Assembly: GCF_014269035.2 (NCBI RefSeq)
Contig: NZ_JABWRP020000012.1
Coordinates: 62,001 to 126,000 of the forward strand
Source: Pseudomonas vlassakiae
Lineage (GTDB): Bacteria > Pseudomonadota > Gammaproteobacteria > Pseudomonadales > Pseudomonadaceae
Direction: 5' to 3'
DNA length: 64,000 nt
The notes beneath the pieces are model-generated. The model searched no databases. It was not told where the DNA came from and saw nothing but the letters and a program-made list of their open reading frames with translations. Below are positions 17,819-26,465 of this stretch, piece by piece; position 1 is the stretch's first letter, and the number at the start of each line of letters is the position of its first letter. The position numbers were made by a program, and so were the translations under genes.

Positions 17819-18637
17819 TCATGCCTGTGGCTTGCGCAACACACCATAGACCACCTGATAGGTGGCGGGCAGCCCCTGAGGCTGGCGAAACGCTTCGTAA
17901 GCCTGCAACAGGCCTTGCATACGCGCACGGCCGGTCAGGCCGGAAGGCCGCCCGGGGTTGAGGTTGTGCGCACCGAGCGCCTTGAGTTCATGGGTCAGGC
18001 TGCGCACATCGGGGTAGTGCAGCACATGGGCCTGGCGCCGCAAGCTGACCTCGGTGAGGCCACTGGCTGCACACAGGCGCTGGTAGTCTTCAAACCTTCT
18101 GAAGCGATTGACATGCACCATGCCATCCACGGCCTGCCAGCTGGCGCGCAACTCATCGAGCGTGCCGACGCACAGGCTGCTGAATGCCAGCACCCCGCCC
18201 GGGCGCAATACTCGCCGTGCCTCATCCAGCACACTGGCGAACTGACCGCACCACTGTACCGCGAGGCTGGTGAACACCAGGTCGACACAGGCGTCACGCA
18301 GCGGCAGGCGCTCGGCATCGCCAGCCACATGGTAATGCGCCCCGCCCGGTTCGCCACGCGCGTGGCACAACATGCCTTCGGCTATATCCACAGCTACGCC
18401 GCTGGCCTGGGCAAAACGCTCGCCCAGTACCCGGCTGAAATGCCCCGTGCCACTGCCAAGGTCCAGCCAGCGCGTCGGTGCCACGTCCTCCGGCAACTGC
18501 TCCAGCAGGCTCATGCCCACCGCACGCTGCAGGGCCGCAACACTGTCGTAGCTGGCTGCCGCCCGGGAGAACGAGGCGGCCACCTGGCGTTTGTCCGGCA
18601 ACGCGCCGGGCAGGGTTGGACGGGAAAGGTCAGTCAT
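17819..18637 (-). CDS. bioC: BioC, malonyl-ACP O-methyltransferase
   Basis: 272 residues. The SAM-binding motif I is [16 protein letters not shown] near residue 55, with the class I methyltransferase fold behind it. BioC methylates malonyl-ACP so that the disguised ester can enter fatty-acid synthesis and be extended to pimeloyl-ACP methyl ester. The start [11 protein letters not shown] overlaps the end of bioH (ATG at 18637-18635, bioH TGA at 18632-18630). A start four codons earlier (MRVA) is possible. Confidence 0.93.
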   Translation of the reverse strand: MTDLSRPTLPGALPDKRQVAASFSRAAASYDSVAALQRAVGMSLLEQLPEDVAPTRWLDLGSGTGHFSRVLGERFAQASGVAVDIAEGMLCHARGEPGGAHYHVAGDAERLPLRDACVDLVFTSLAVQWCGQFASVLDEARRVLRPGGVLAFSSLCVGTLDELRASWQAVDGMVHVNRFRRFEDYQRLCAASGLTEVSLRRQAHVLHYPDVRSLTHELKALGAHNLNPGRPSGLTGRARMQGLLQAYEAFRQPQGLPATYQVVYGVLRKPQA

Positions 18638-19361
18638 CGCCACTCTCATGCAGGAAACTCTTGATGCCCGCCGCCAGCTCCTGTGGATACTCCAGCAGGA
18701 AGGCGTGGGAACTGTCTTCGACCAGGCCGACTTCCACATCGGGCAGCAGCTCGCTCAGCGCTTTGGCCACCTCGGCCGGCACCAGCGCATCGCTGCCGGC
18801 GAACAGGTGCAATTGCGGGCCGCCATAGGCCTGCAGGGCCTCACGGGTATCGAGTTTGGCCAACACTTCAAGGCCGGTGGCCAGGTACAGCGGATCGGTG
18901 TCCGGCACACCGATACCCAATTGGCGCAGCAGCGTGCGAGGTTGCAAGGCACCGTCGCTGCACAGGGTGCGGAAACGCTTGAGGGTCACCGACGTGTGGC
19001 TGCGGCAACCATCGAGAAAGGTGCCGAAGGTATCCTCGGCCATGCCATGGGGCCAATCAGCGCGGGCCACGAAACTGGGGTTGCTGCCCAACGTCAGCAG
19101 GCCGCAGCAGTGGTCGCCACGCTTGCGCGCCAGTTCGCTGGCGAGCATGCCGCCGAGCGACCAGCCACCCAGCCAGGTGTCGCTGGGCACCTTGCGATCA
19201 AGGTAGTCCACCCAGGCTTGCACGTCGGCATCAGGCAGTTCCGGCAGGGGCATCAATTCGACCTGCAGGCGTGCGTCCTGGGCCCGCAGGCTGGCGGCGA
19301 GCGGCTCGAGGGCAGCAGTGCCCAGCCCCCAACCGGGAAAAAGGATCAAACGGTTACGCAT
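18630..19361 (-). CDS. bioH: BioH, pimeloyl-ACP methyl ester esterase
   Basis: 243 residues, an alpha/beta-hydrolase with the triad Ser68 (GWSLGG), Asp191 (AGSDALVP) and His219 (DSSHAF). BioH removes the methyl group that BioC added, ending chain growth at pimeloyl-ACP. The start [14 protein letters not shown] matches known BioH proteins. It overlaps bioF by 8 bases and bioC by 8 bases, so the three are translationally coupled. BioH next to BioC in one operon differs from E. coli, where bioH is elsewhere. Confidence 0.94.
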   Translation of the reverse strand: MRNRLILFPGWGLGTAALEPLAASLRAQDARLQVELMPLPELPDADVQAWVDYLDRKVPSDTWLGGWSLGGMLASELARKRGDHCCGLLTLGSNPSFVARADWPHGMAEDTFGTFLDGCRSHTSVTLKRFRTLCSDGALQPRTLLRQLGIGVPDTDPLYLATGLEVLAKLDTREALQAYGGPQLHLFAGSDALVPAEVAKALSELLPDVEVGLVEDSSHAFLLEYPQELAAGIKSFLHESGDD

Positions 19362-20526
19362 CGGCGGCCTCCAGCTGTGGATAACACTCGGCCAATGCAT
19401 TCAACAATAGCTGCACCTGCGCCTCGCTGTGCGCCGCGCTCAGGGTGACCCGCAGGCGGGCACTGCCAGCAGGCACCGTTGGCGGGCGAATGGCGGTCAC
19501 CAGCAGGCCGCGGTCACGCAGCATGCGCGACAGCTTGAGGGCCTGGGCACTGTCGCCGATCAAGATCGGCTGGATCGGCGTCGGGCTGTCCATCAGTTGC
19601 AGGCCAATTTGCGAAGCTCCCTGGCGGAACTGGCGGATCAGCGCAGCCAGGTGCTCGCGGCGCCAGGTTTCACGGCGCAGCAGTTCCAGGCTCTTGAGCG
19701 TGGCGCAGGCCAGCGCTGGCGGCTGACTGGTGGTGTAGATGTAGGGCCGGGCGAACTGCACCAAGGCTTCGATCAGCTCTTCACTGCCTGCGATGAAAGC
19801 GCCAGCCGTGCCGCAGGCCTTGCCCAGCGTGCCGATCAGCACAGGTACGTCATCGATGCCTAAACCGAAGTGCTCGACGATTCCGCCGCCCTGCTCACCC
19901 AGCGTACCCAGGCCATGGGCATCGTCGACCATCAGCCAGGCGCCGCGGGCGCGGGCCACAGTGGCCAGGGCCGGCAGATCGGCGAGGTCGCCATCCATGC
20001 TGAAAACACCGTCGGTGACCACCAACGTGTTTCCAGTTGCCTTGTCCAGGCGGTTGGCCAGGCTGGCAGCGTCGTTGTGCAGGTAGCGGCTGAACCGGGC
20101 GCCACTGAGCAATCCACCGTCGAGCAGCGACGCGTGGTTCAGGCGGTCCTGCAATACGCTGTCGCCCTGCCCCACCAGCGCGGTGATGGCGCCCAGGTTG
20201 GCCATGTAGCCCGTAGAAAACAGCAGCGCCCGTGGGCGACCGGTCAGTTCGGCCAGCGCCTCTTCGACAGCATGGTGCGGCGAACTATGGCCGATCACCA
20301 GGTGCGAGGCGCCACCGCCGACACCCCAGCGCTCGGCGCCCGCTTGCCAGGCGGCGATCACTTCAGGGTGGTTGGCCAGCCCCAGGTAGTCATTGCTGCA
20401 GAAGGCCAGCAGGCGTTGGCCATCGACCACCACTTCCGGCCCCTGCGGGCTTTCCAGCAATGGCCGCTGCCGATACAGGTCTGCGGCACGCCGTTCGGCC
20501 AGGCGCGCCGCCAGGTCGAAAGCCAT
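19354..20526 (-). CDS. bioF: BioF, 8-amino-7-oxononanoate synthase
   Basis: 390 residues. PLP-dependent alpha-oxoamine synthase joining pimeloyl-ACP and alanine. Lys236 in [15 protein letters not shown] is the cofactor lysine; [13 protein letters not shown] (44-56) and [10 protein letters not shown] (201-210) are the family signatures. The start [18 protein letters not shown] is 2 bases after the bioB stop. The longer frame to 20616 lies within bioB and is not used. Confidence 0.97.
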   Translation of the reverse strand: MAFDLAARLAERRAADLYRQRPLLESPQGPEVVVDGQRLLAFCSNDYLGLANHPEVIAAWQAGAERWGVGGGASHLVIGHSSPHHAVEEALAELTGRPRALLFSTGYMANLGAITALVGQGDSVLQDRLNHASLLDGGLLSGARFSRYLHNDAASLANRLDKATGNTLVVTDGVFSMDGDLADLPALATVARARGAWLMVDDAHGLGTLGEQGGGIVEHFGLGIDDVPVLIGTLGKACGTAGAFIAGSEELIEALVQFARPYIYTTSQPPALACATLKSLELLRRETWRREHLAALIRQFRQGASQIGLQLMDSPTPIQPILIGDSAQALKLSRMLRDRGLLVTAIRPPTVPAGSARLRVTLSAAHSEAQVQLLLNALAECYPQLEAADA

Positions 20527-20527
20527 C

Positions 20528-21586
20528 TCAGGCAGACGCGGCGTCGTAGAACAGCTCACTGCTGCGTTGCTCGACCAAGGCCTGTTCGATGGCCGCCTGG
20601 TGCACTTCGTCGGCATGCTCTTCGCGGGCTTCAGGCTGGATACCCAGGCGAGCGAACAGCTGCATGTCTTTGTCGGCCTGTGGGTTGGCGGTGGTCAGCA
20701 GTTTCTCGCCGTAGAAGATCGAGTTGGCGCCCGCCATGAAGGCCAGGGCCTGCATCTGCTCGTTCATCTGCTCGCGGCCGGCGGACAGGCGCACGTGGGA
20801 CTTCGGCATGAGAATCCGAGCCACTGCCAGCATGCGGATGAAGTCGAACGGGTCTACATCCTCTTCATCGGCCAGCGGGGTACCGGCGACCTTGACCAGC
20901 ATGTTGATCGGCACCGATTCCGGGTGCTCGGGCAGGTTGGCCAGCTGGATCAGCAGGCCGGCGCGGTCGTCCAGCGACTCGCCCATACCGAGGATGCCGC
21001 CAGAGCAGATCTTCATCCCGGCATCGCGCACGTAGGCCAGGGTCTGCAGGCGCTCGCTGTAGGTACGGGTAGTGATGATGCTGCCGTAGAACTCAGGCGA
21101 GGTGTCGAGGTTGTGGTTGTAGTAGTCCAGGCCGGCCTGGGCCAGGGCCAGGGTCTGATCCTGGTCGAGCTTGCCGAGGGTCATGCAGGTTTCCAGGCCC
21201 ATGGCCTTCACGCCTTTGACCATCTCCAGCACGTAGGGCATGTCCTTGGCCGACGGGTGCTTCCAGGCCGCGCCCATGCAGAAGCGGGTGGAGCCGATGG
21301 CTTTGGCGCGAGCCGCTTCCTCGAGCACCTTCTGCACTTCCATCAGCTTTTGTTTTTCCAGCCCGGTGTTGTAGTGGCCGGACTGCGGACAATATTTGCA
21401 ATCCTCCGGACAGGCACCGGTCTTGATCGACAGCAGCGTCGAAACCTGTACGCGGTTGGGGTCGAAATGCGCGCGGTGCACGGTCTGCGCCTGGAACAGC
21501 AGGTCATTGAAAGGCTGCTGGAACAGTGCCTTGACTTCAGGCAGGGACCAATCGTGACGTGTTGTTGCAGTTGTGCTGGCGCTCAT
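20528..21586 (-). CDS. bioB: BioB, biotin synthase (radical SAM)
   Basis: 352 residues, first gene of the biotin operon. It inserts sulfur into dethiobiotin. The radical-SAM motif is Cys59-x3-Cys63-x2-Cys66 ([13 protein letters not shown]). The [2Fe-2S] ligand region and the [12 protein letters not shown] motif are present. The start [15 protein letters not shown] is supported by AAGGAA seven bases before it. No bioA follows, so diaminopelargonate synthase must be elsewhere. A BirA-type operator lies 95-127 bases upstream, overlapping a TTGACA -35 box. Confidence 0.97.
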   Translation of the reverse strand: MSASTTATTRHDWSLPEVKALFQQPFNDLLFQAQTVHRAHFDPNRVQVSTLLSIKTGACPEDCKYCPQSGHYNTGLEKQKLMEVQKVLEEAARAKAIGSTRFCMGAAWKHPSAKDMPYVLEMVKGVKAMGLETCMTLGKLDQDQTLALAQAGLDYYNHNLDTSPEFYGSIITTRTYSERLQTLAYVRDAGMKICSGGILGMGESLDDRAGLLIQLANLPEHPESVPINMLVKVAGTPLADEEDVDPFDFIRMLAVARILMPKSHVRLSAGREQMNEQMQALAFMAGANSIFYGEKLLTTANPQADKDMQLFARLGIQPEAREEHADEVHQAAIEQALVEQRSSELFYDAASA

Positions 21587-21675
21587 CGGCGTTTCCTTGT
21601 TTAGGCTGTAACTGGCGCCGAGGTACAAGTGCCCGCCAGCGCATCACGGATAGCTCGCATACTCATGGATGGCCT

Positions 21676-22413
21676 ATGAACTGTCAACCTTGGTTAAAAG
21701 CACTGGTTTACAACTGTACAAATATTAATCATATCTGTTTGCTATGCGGCGAACTTGCCGAACAGCATTACCCGTTGTGCGCCGCCTGCGAGCAGGAACT
21801 GCCCTGGCTCGATGAGTATTGCCTGCGCTGTGCCCTGCCATTGCCGATGGCCGGCCTGATCTGCGCCCAGTGCAGTCGCCGCCCGCCAGCTTTTCAGCAG
21901 GTCATAGCGCCCTGGCACTATGGGTTCCCACTGGACACGCTGATCAGCCGCTTCAAGCACAACAGCCAATGGCCGCTGGGGCGCCTGATGGCCGAACTGC
22001 TGGGCCTCCACATGCACCATCGCTATCAGGAAGGCCTGCCCAGGCCAGACCTGTTGTTGCCTGTACCGCTGGCCCGGCGCCGGCTGCGCGAGCGCGGCTT
22101 CAACCAGGCCGGCATGCTCGGGCGCTGGCTGTCCAGGGCACTGGCGATCGAATGTGATGAACGTCTGTTGCTGCGCACGCGTGAAACACCGGCACAGCAG
22201 AGCCTGGACGCCCGTGCTCGCCGGCGTAATTTGCGCCAGGCGTTCGCGCTGTGCAGCGAGGCAGCAATCAAGGGCCGCCACGTTGCCGTGATCGATGATG
22301 TGATGACCACCGGAGCCACCGCGCAGGCCATTGCGCAGCTGTTGCACCTGGCAGGTGCGCGCAGGATCGATGTGTATTGCCTGGCACGCACGGCAAAACC
22401 GGGGCAAGCTTGA
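21676..22413 (+). CDS. comF: ComF-family phosphoribosyltransferase-like protein
   Basis: 245 residues. Four CxxC pairs in the first 66 residues (Cys21/24, 35/38, 49/52, 63/66) form a zinc-ribbon-like module. The carboxyl half is a phosphoribosyltransferase fold with VAVIDDVMTTGATA as the PRPP loop and LARRRLRERGFNQ as the family motif. ComF is required for DNA uptake in transformable bacteria, acting in the cytoplasm. It is divergent from bioB, and its first codons overlap the bioB operator. The ATG at 21676 gives the MNCQPWLKALVYN start I know from related proteins; the ribosome site is weak. Confidence 0.9.
   Translation: MNCQPWLKALVYNCTNINHICLLCGELAEQHYPLCAACEQELPWLDEYCLRCALPLPMAGLICAQCSRRPPAFQQVIAPWHYGFPLDTLISRFKHNSQWPLGRLMAELLGLHMHHRYQEGLPRPDLLLPVPLARRRLRERGFNQAGMLGRWLSRALAIECDERLLLRTRETPAQQSLDARARRRNLRQAFALCSEAAIKGRHVAVIDDVMTTGATAQAIAQLLHLAGARRIDVYCLARTAKPGQA
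21681..21713 (-). promoter_or_regulatory. BirA (biotin repressor) operator overlapping the bioB -35 box
   Basis: On the minus strand TTGTAAACC-N15-GGTTGACAG matches the known BirA consensus TTGTAAACC-N14/15-GGTTTACAA at 16 of 18 defined bases. The second half contains TTGACA, a perfect -35 hexamer. A GAGTAT hexamer lies 17 bases on and would be a weak -10. The site covers codons 2-13 of comF on the other strand. Confidence 0.8.
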
Positions 22414-22439
22414 CGGGTCATCACCCGATAGGCCGCCCC

Positions 22440-23204
22440 ATGTCCCTGCCCGCCCTCCTCACCCAGCATATTGCACGCCGTCCGCAGCGCATCAGCCTGC
22501 TCCAGCACATTGCCGAACAAGGCTCGATCACCCGCGCGGCCAAGGCTGCCGGCATCAGCTACAAGGCTGCCTGGGATGCGATCGATGAACTCAACAACCT
22601 GGCCAGCAAGCCCTTGGTCGAGCGCAGCACGGGCGGGCGTGGCGGTGGCGGCGCAAGGCTGTCCATGGAAGGCGAGCGGGTGCTGCGCCTGTATCAGAAG
22701 GTGCAGGCACTGCAGGCACAGATTCTCGACGCAGCGGAAGAGTCCAGCGACCTGGATCTGCTCGGGCGCCTGATGTTGCGCACCAGTGCACGCAACCAGC
22801 TGCAGGGTCAGGTCAGCGGTTTGCGCAGGGAGGGCCGGCATGATCGGGTCAGCCTGGCATTGGGCGGCGGGCTGGAGATCGATGCACTGATTACCCCTGA
22901 CAGCACGGCGCGGCTGGAGCTGACATTGGGGACCACGGTGGTGGCGCTGCTCAAGGCCGGGTGGGTGCAGTTGCTGGCAGCAGGGGATGAGGCGGATGCG
23001 GGTAGCAATGTGCTGAACGCCACCGTCGAAGCGGTGCTGGCGGATGCGCAGGGGGACAGCGAGGTGCGGTTGGCGCTGGGCAATGGGCAGACGTTGTGTG
23101 CCTTTGCCGAAGCGGATTGGCTGGCCGAGCAGTCGGTCAGTGAAGGATGCCAGGTACGCGTACAGTTTCATCCTTCCCATGTGTTGCTTGGGGTACCGGT
23201 TTAA
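22440..23204 (+). CDS. modE: ModE-type molybdate-responsive regulator
   Basis: 254 residues. The amino-terminal winged helix (ISLLQHIAEQGSITRAAKAAGISYKAAWDAIDELNN) followed by ERSTGGRGGGGARLSMEGERVL is diagnostic for ModE. Two Mop/TOBE molybdate-binding domains follow (about 125-190 and 195-254). In molybdate excess ModE binds the modABC promoter. No mod transport genes are in this window. The start is the ATG at 22440, 26 bases after comF, so the two may be cotranscribed. Confidence 0.9.
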   Translation: MSLPALLTQHIARRPQRISLLQHIAEQGSITRAAKAAGISYKAAWDAIDELNNLASKPLVERSTGGRGGGGARLSMEGERVLRLYQKVQALQAQILDAAEESSDLDLLGRLMLRTSARNQLQGQVSGLRREGRHDRVSLALGGGLEIDALITPDSTARLELTLGTTVVALLKAGWVQLLAAGDEADAGSNVLNATVEAVLADAQGDSEVRLALGNGQTLCAFAEADWLAEQSVSEGCQVRVQFHPSHVLLGVPV

Positions 23205-23208
23205 CCTG

Positions 23209-23290
23209 CGCCGGCCTCTTCGCAGGTACTGCATCCTGTTCAAGTGTTGTACACATCCTGTGGGATCGGGTTTACCCGCGAAAGGGCCAG
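23209..23290. repeat. Degenerate REP pair between modE and srkA
   Basis: A good REP copy at 23259-23290 (TGTGGGATCGGGTTTACCCG and on to AAAGGGCC) is preceded by a weaker inverse copy at 23209-23227 (GCCGGCCTCTTCGCAGGT). Confidence 0.75.
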
Positions 23291-23360
23291 TACCGGCAAC
23301 ATCTGGGCAGGCCTTGGAATGGGTTACCATGCCAGCATGCCGCCCACCCCCGGAGCCACC

Positions 23361-24335
23361 ATGTCCCACCCCTTCGACACCCTCACCCCCGACCTGGTCC
23401 TGGACGCCGTGGAAAGCCTGGGCTTTCTCAGCGATGCCAGGGTCCTGGCGCTGAACAGCTATGAGAATCGCGTCTATCAGGTGGGCATCGAGGATTCGCA
23501 ACCGTTGATCGCCAAGTTCTACCGCCCCGGGCGCTGGAGCGATGCGGCGATTCTCGAAGAGCACCAGTTCACCGCCGAACTGGCCGCCTGCGAAGTGCCC
23601 GTGGTCGCGCCGTTGCAACACCACGGCCAGACCCTGTTCGAGCACAAGGGCTTCCGCTTCACGCTGTTCCCGCGCCGAGGCGGCCATGCACCGGAACCCG
23701 GCAACCTCGACCAGCTCTACCGCCTCGGCCAGTTGCTTGGCCGCCTGCACGCGGTAGGGGCTGCGCGCCCGTTCGCACACCGCGAAGCGCTGGCTGTGGA
23801 CAACTTCGGCCATGCCTCGCTGAACACCCTGCTCGACGGTGGTTTTGTCCCCAGGGACTTGCTGCCGGCTTTCGAGTCCGTGGCCCGGGATCTGCTCAAG
23901 CGGGTCGAGGATGTCTTTGCCCGCACCCCGCATCAGGTCATCCGCCTGCATGGCGACCTGCACCCCGGCAACCTGATGCACCGCGATGAGGTGTATCACG
24001 TGGTCGACCTGGACGACTGCCGCATGGGCCCCGCGGTGCAGGACCTGTGGATGATGCTCGCCGGCAGCCGTGAGGAACGCCTTGGGCAGTTGGCCGAACT
24101 GATCGACGGCTACAACGAGTTCCACGATTTCGACCCGCGCGAACTGGCCCTCATCGAACCGCTGCGTGCCCTGCGCCAGCTGTATTACAGCGCCTGGCTG
24201 GCGCGGCGCTGGGACGACCCGGCGTTCCCGCCGAGCTTTCCGTGGTTCGGCCAGCCGCGTTACTGGGGGGACCAGATCCTCGCCTTGCGCGAGCAATTGG
24301 CGGCACTGGATGAACAACCGCTGAAATTGTTCTAG
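23361..24335 (+). CDS. srkA: SrkA/YihE-type stress response protein kinase
   Basis: 324 residues of the aminoglycoside-phosphotransferase-like kinase fold. The catalytic loop is RLHGDLHPGNLMHR and the metal-binding segment HVVDLDDCRMGPAVQDLWMM. YENRVYQVGIED and IAKFYRPGRWS give the nucleotide-binding lobe with its lysine. The E. coli homologue (328 residues) protects cells from MazEF-linked death and from oxidative stress. The start ATG at 23361 (MSHPFDTLTPDLV) follows GGAG; upstream in-frame starts lie in REP sequence. Monocistronic by spacing. Confidence 0.93.
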   Translation: MSHPFDTLTPDLVLDAVESLGFLSDARVLALNSYENRVYQVGIEDSQPLIAKFYRPGRWSDAAILEEHQFTAELAACEVPVVAPLQHHGQTLFEHKGFRFTLFPRRGGHAPEPGNLDQLYRLGQLLGRLHAVGAARPFAHREALAVDNFGHASLNTLLDGGFVPRDLLPAFESVARDLLKRVEDVFARTPHQVIRLHGDLHPGNLMHRDEVYHVVDLDDCRMGPAVQDLWMMLAGSREERLGQLAELIDGYNEFHDFDPRELALIEPLRALRQLYYSAWLARRWDDPAFPPSFPWFGQPRYWGDQILALREQLAALDEQPLKLF

Positions 24336-24390
24336 AAGCGCGCGCGCCTCTGTCTACAATAGGCGTCGCTTTACTGAGCAAGGACTCTCC

Positions 24391-25278
24391 ATGCACGCTG
24401 CAAACCCGCGCCGCGGGTACCTCCTGGGCCTAGGTGCCTACATCATCTGGGGCTTGTTCCCGCTGTACTTCAAAGCTATCCAGAGCGTTCCGGCGGTGGA
24501 GATCATCGTCCACCGGGTGCTCTGGTCGGCCCTGTTCGGTTCATTGCTGCTGCTGGTGTGGAAGCACCCCGGCTGGTGGCGCGAGCTGCGTGATAACCCG
24601 CGCCGGCTGGCCATCCTGGCCCTGAGCGGGACATTGATCGCCGCCAACTGGCTGACCTATGTCTGGTCGGTGAACAACGGTCGCATGCTCGAAGCCAGCC
24701 TGGGTTACTACATCAACCCCTTGATCAATGTGCTGCTGGGCATGCTGCTGCTCGGCGAGCGCCTGCGCCGCCTGCAATGGCTGGCGGTGGCCATGGCGGC
24801 GGTGGGCGTAGCGCAGCAGGTCTGGCAAGTCGGCAGCCTGCCATGGGTGTCGCTGGCGCTGGCGCTGAGCTTTGGCTTCTACGGCCTGATTCGCAAACAG
24901 GCACCGGTGGCGGCGCTGCCCGGCCTGGTAGTGGAAACCTGGATGCTGGTACCGCTGGCACTGGGCTGGTTGCTGTTGCATCCGACAGCGATGAGCGCAC
25001 AAGCTGACTTTTACGCCAGCAGCGAGGCGCTGTGGCTGATGGCGGCAGGGCCGGTGACGCTGGTGCCGCTGGTGTGCTTCAACGCGGCAGCGCGGCATTT
25101 GCCCTATACCACCCTGGGCTTTCTCCAGTACCTGGCGCCGACCTTGGTGCTGCTGCAAGCGGTGCTGCTGTTCGATGAGCAGCTGTCGTCGAGCAGCTTG
25201 CTAGCGTTCATCTTCATCTGGGCGGGGTTGGCGGTGTACAGCGTCGACGCCTGGCTGAACCTGCGCAAGCGCGCCTGA
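24391..25278 (+). CDS. rarD: RarD, EamA-family membrane transporter
   Basis: 295 residues with ten predicted membrane helices in two EamA repeats. The start MHAANPRRGYLLGLGAYIIW and the motif NWLTYVWSVNNGRMLEASLGYYINPL are characteristic of RarD (chloramphenicol-sensitive protein). The transported compound is unknown. AAGGA precedes the ATG by about nine bases. It starts 55 bases after srkA and could be cotranscribed. Its stop codon TGA is the first three bases of a 13-base inverted repeat. Confidence 0.92.
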   Translation: MHAANPRRGYLLGLGAYIIWGLFPLYFKAIQSVPAVEIIVHRVLWSALFGSLLLLVWKHPGWWRELRDNPRRLAILALSGTLIAANWLTYVWSVNNGRMLEASLGYYINPLINVLLGMLLLGERLRRLQWLAVAMAAVGVAQQVWQVGSLPWVSLALALSFGFYGLIRKQAPVAALPGLVVETWMLVPLALGWLLLHPTAMSAQADFYASSEALWLMAAGPVTLVPLVCFNAAARHLPYTTLGFLQYLAPTLVLLQAVLLFDEQLSSSSLLAFIFIWAGLAVYSVDAWLNLRKRA

Positions 25279-25405
25279 TCAAAAAACGATCAAAATTGTG
25301 CAGGCCACGCCGCTCGTGGCCTGCAGCAACATCTCCAAAGGTTATCCACACCCTCGTCCCCGCGCTTTGTGCACAAGCGGCTGATTTATGTACGTTTTTT
25401 GATCA
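25276..25405. repeat. Long-range 13-base inverted repeat with an internal hairpin
   Basis: TGATCAAAAAACG (25276-25288) is repeated perfectly as CGTTTTTTGATCA at 25393-25405. Between them GCAGGCCACG (25300-25309) and CGTGGCCTGC (25315-25324) form a perfect ten-pair stem with a five-base loop. The convergent gap between rarD and the ACT-domain gene holds no reading frame. Confidence 0.75.
25342..25350 (+). promoter_or_regulatory. DnaA-box-like 9-mer
   Basis: TTATCCACA is a perfect consensus DnaA box. A second identical copy on the same strand is at 25455-25463. See the findings for the context; a function is not shown. Confidence 0.4.
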
Positions 25406-25454
25406 AACCTCGGAAAGCCTTGCCGTTCCTGGGCTGGAGAGCTGCGCCCCCAGC

Positions 25455-25463
25455 TTATCCACA
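25455..25463 (+). promoter_or_regulatory. Second DnaA-box-like 9-mer
   Basis: TTATCCACA again, 113 bases from the first copy, in the same convergent gap and 32 bases from the end of the ACT-domain gene. Confidence 0.4.
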
Positions 25464-25494
25464 GGGCCGTCCCCGTGAAATCGGGATAACCCGA

Positions 25495-26013
25495 TCACTC
25501 TTCCGGCCGTAACTTCAACTCCACCATCAGGTCGTCCGCCAGGCTCTCCAGCTTCTGTTGCAGCTCATCCAGCGACAGGGTCAACGGCAGCGCCAACAGC
25601 GCGTCGGCATGGAACAACGGCTCACTGCTCATCGGCGCTGGCCGCACTTCAGTGGTGAAGCGCTCCAGGTTCACCCCCTGGTCCGCCAGCAGGCGGGTGA
25701 TATCGCGCACGATGCCCGGGCGGTCATTGCCTACCAGTTCCATGGCGATCGGTTTCCAGGTACATGACGGTTCGATGCCGCTCTCGGCAATGAGCACGCG
25801 AATGTCGTATTGACCCAGCGCCTGCAACGACTTCACCAGTTCGTCGTAGTTTTCCGCCGGTACCGCCACCCGCAGGATCCCGGCGAACTGCCCGGCCATC
25901 CGCGACATGCGGCTCTCCAGCCAGTTGCCGTTATGGTCGGCGATGCACTGGGCAATGCGCTCGACCTGGCCGGCCTTGTCCGGGGCAATCACGGTCAGTA
26001 CAAGATGATCCAC
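25495..26013 (-). CDS. GcvR-like protein with two ACT domains
   Basis: 172 residues from the GTG whose codon ends at 26013 (VDHLVLTVIAPDKAGQVERIAQ), preceded by GAGGAAGG. Two ACT domains are visible, about residues 3-75 and 90-165, the second with MELVGNDRPGIVRDITRLLADQGVNLERF. This is the glycine cleavage system transcriptional repressor family (GcvR), which in E. coli binds GcvA and glycine. A longer frame to 26214 exists but its extra residues are basic and Cys-rich, unlike the family. No gcv genes are near. Confidence 0.82.
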   Translation of the reverse strand: MDHLVLTVIAPDKAGQVERIAQCIADHNGNWLESRMSRMAGQFAGILRVAVPAENYDELVKSLQALGQYDIRVLIAESGIEPSCTWKPIAMELVGNDRPGIVRDITRLLADQGVNLERFTTEVRPAPMSSEPLFHADALLALPLTLSLDELQQKLESLADDLMVELKLRPEE

Positions 26014-26235
26014 AGGCCCTTCCTCGGTGTCGGGCCGCCCCAAGGCGGCGTAAATACGGGGGATCGACTCAGTATAGGCAAGGCGCGGCAACCTGCCGCA
26101 GGGCAATCGGCATGACAAATCGTGTACTGTTTCAAGATTTATCTGGAACAATCCACCCGTTTTTTGCGAACATACGTTCTCCCAGCGTGACCATACGCGA
26201 CCAACCGGTCGCATAACGGCGCTTTTAGTCTGATT

Positions 26236-26263
26236 TTGCCTCGTCTACTGCTTCATGTAGTAT
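26236..26263 (+). promoter_or_regulatory. Possible sigma-70 promoter for glcB
   Basis: TTGCCT-N16-TAGTAT lies about 200 bases before the malate synthase start. The spacing is one base short and both hexamers are imperfect, so this is tentative. Between it and glcB, CTGCCAG-CCCGT-CTGGCAG (26332-26350) forms a seven-pair hairpin in the presumed leader. The remainder of the 450-base gap shows nothing I recognise. Confidence 0.3.
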
Positions 26264-26465
26264 CCCGTGGCGCGGACTACAAAACGTCGTTTGGATGTCT
26301 GCCAAGGCGCCTGTGAAAATACGCACACTGTCTGCCAGCCCGTCTGGCAGGCCGCACCCAGCCGCGCTCGTGCCATCCGACGAGGGCAAGCACTGGAACG
26401 TGTTTAGAGAAGCGCTACAGGCTTAATACAGAAGAGCGAAATAGCTGAGCAGAGTGAGGCAAGCA

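Noticed and set aside
22026..24317. 763-residue minus-strand frame across comF, modE and srkA
   Set aside because: It runs through three recognisable plus-strand genes and REP sequence, so it is not a gene.
26300..26460. Riboswitch before glcB
   Set aside because: Only one simple hairpin; none of the conserved cores of known riboswitch classes could be found by eye.
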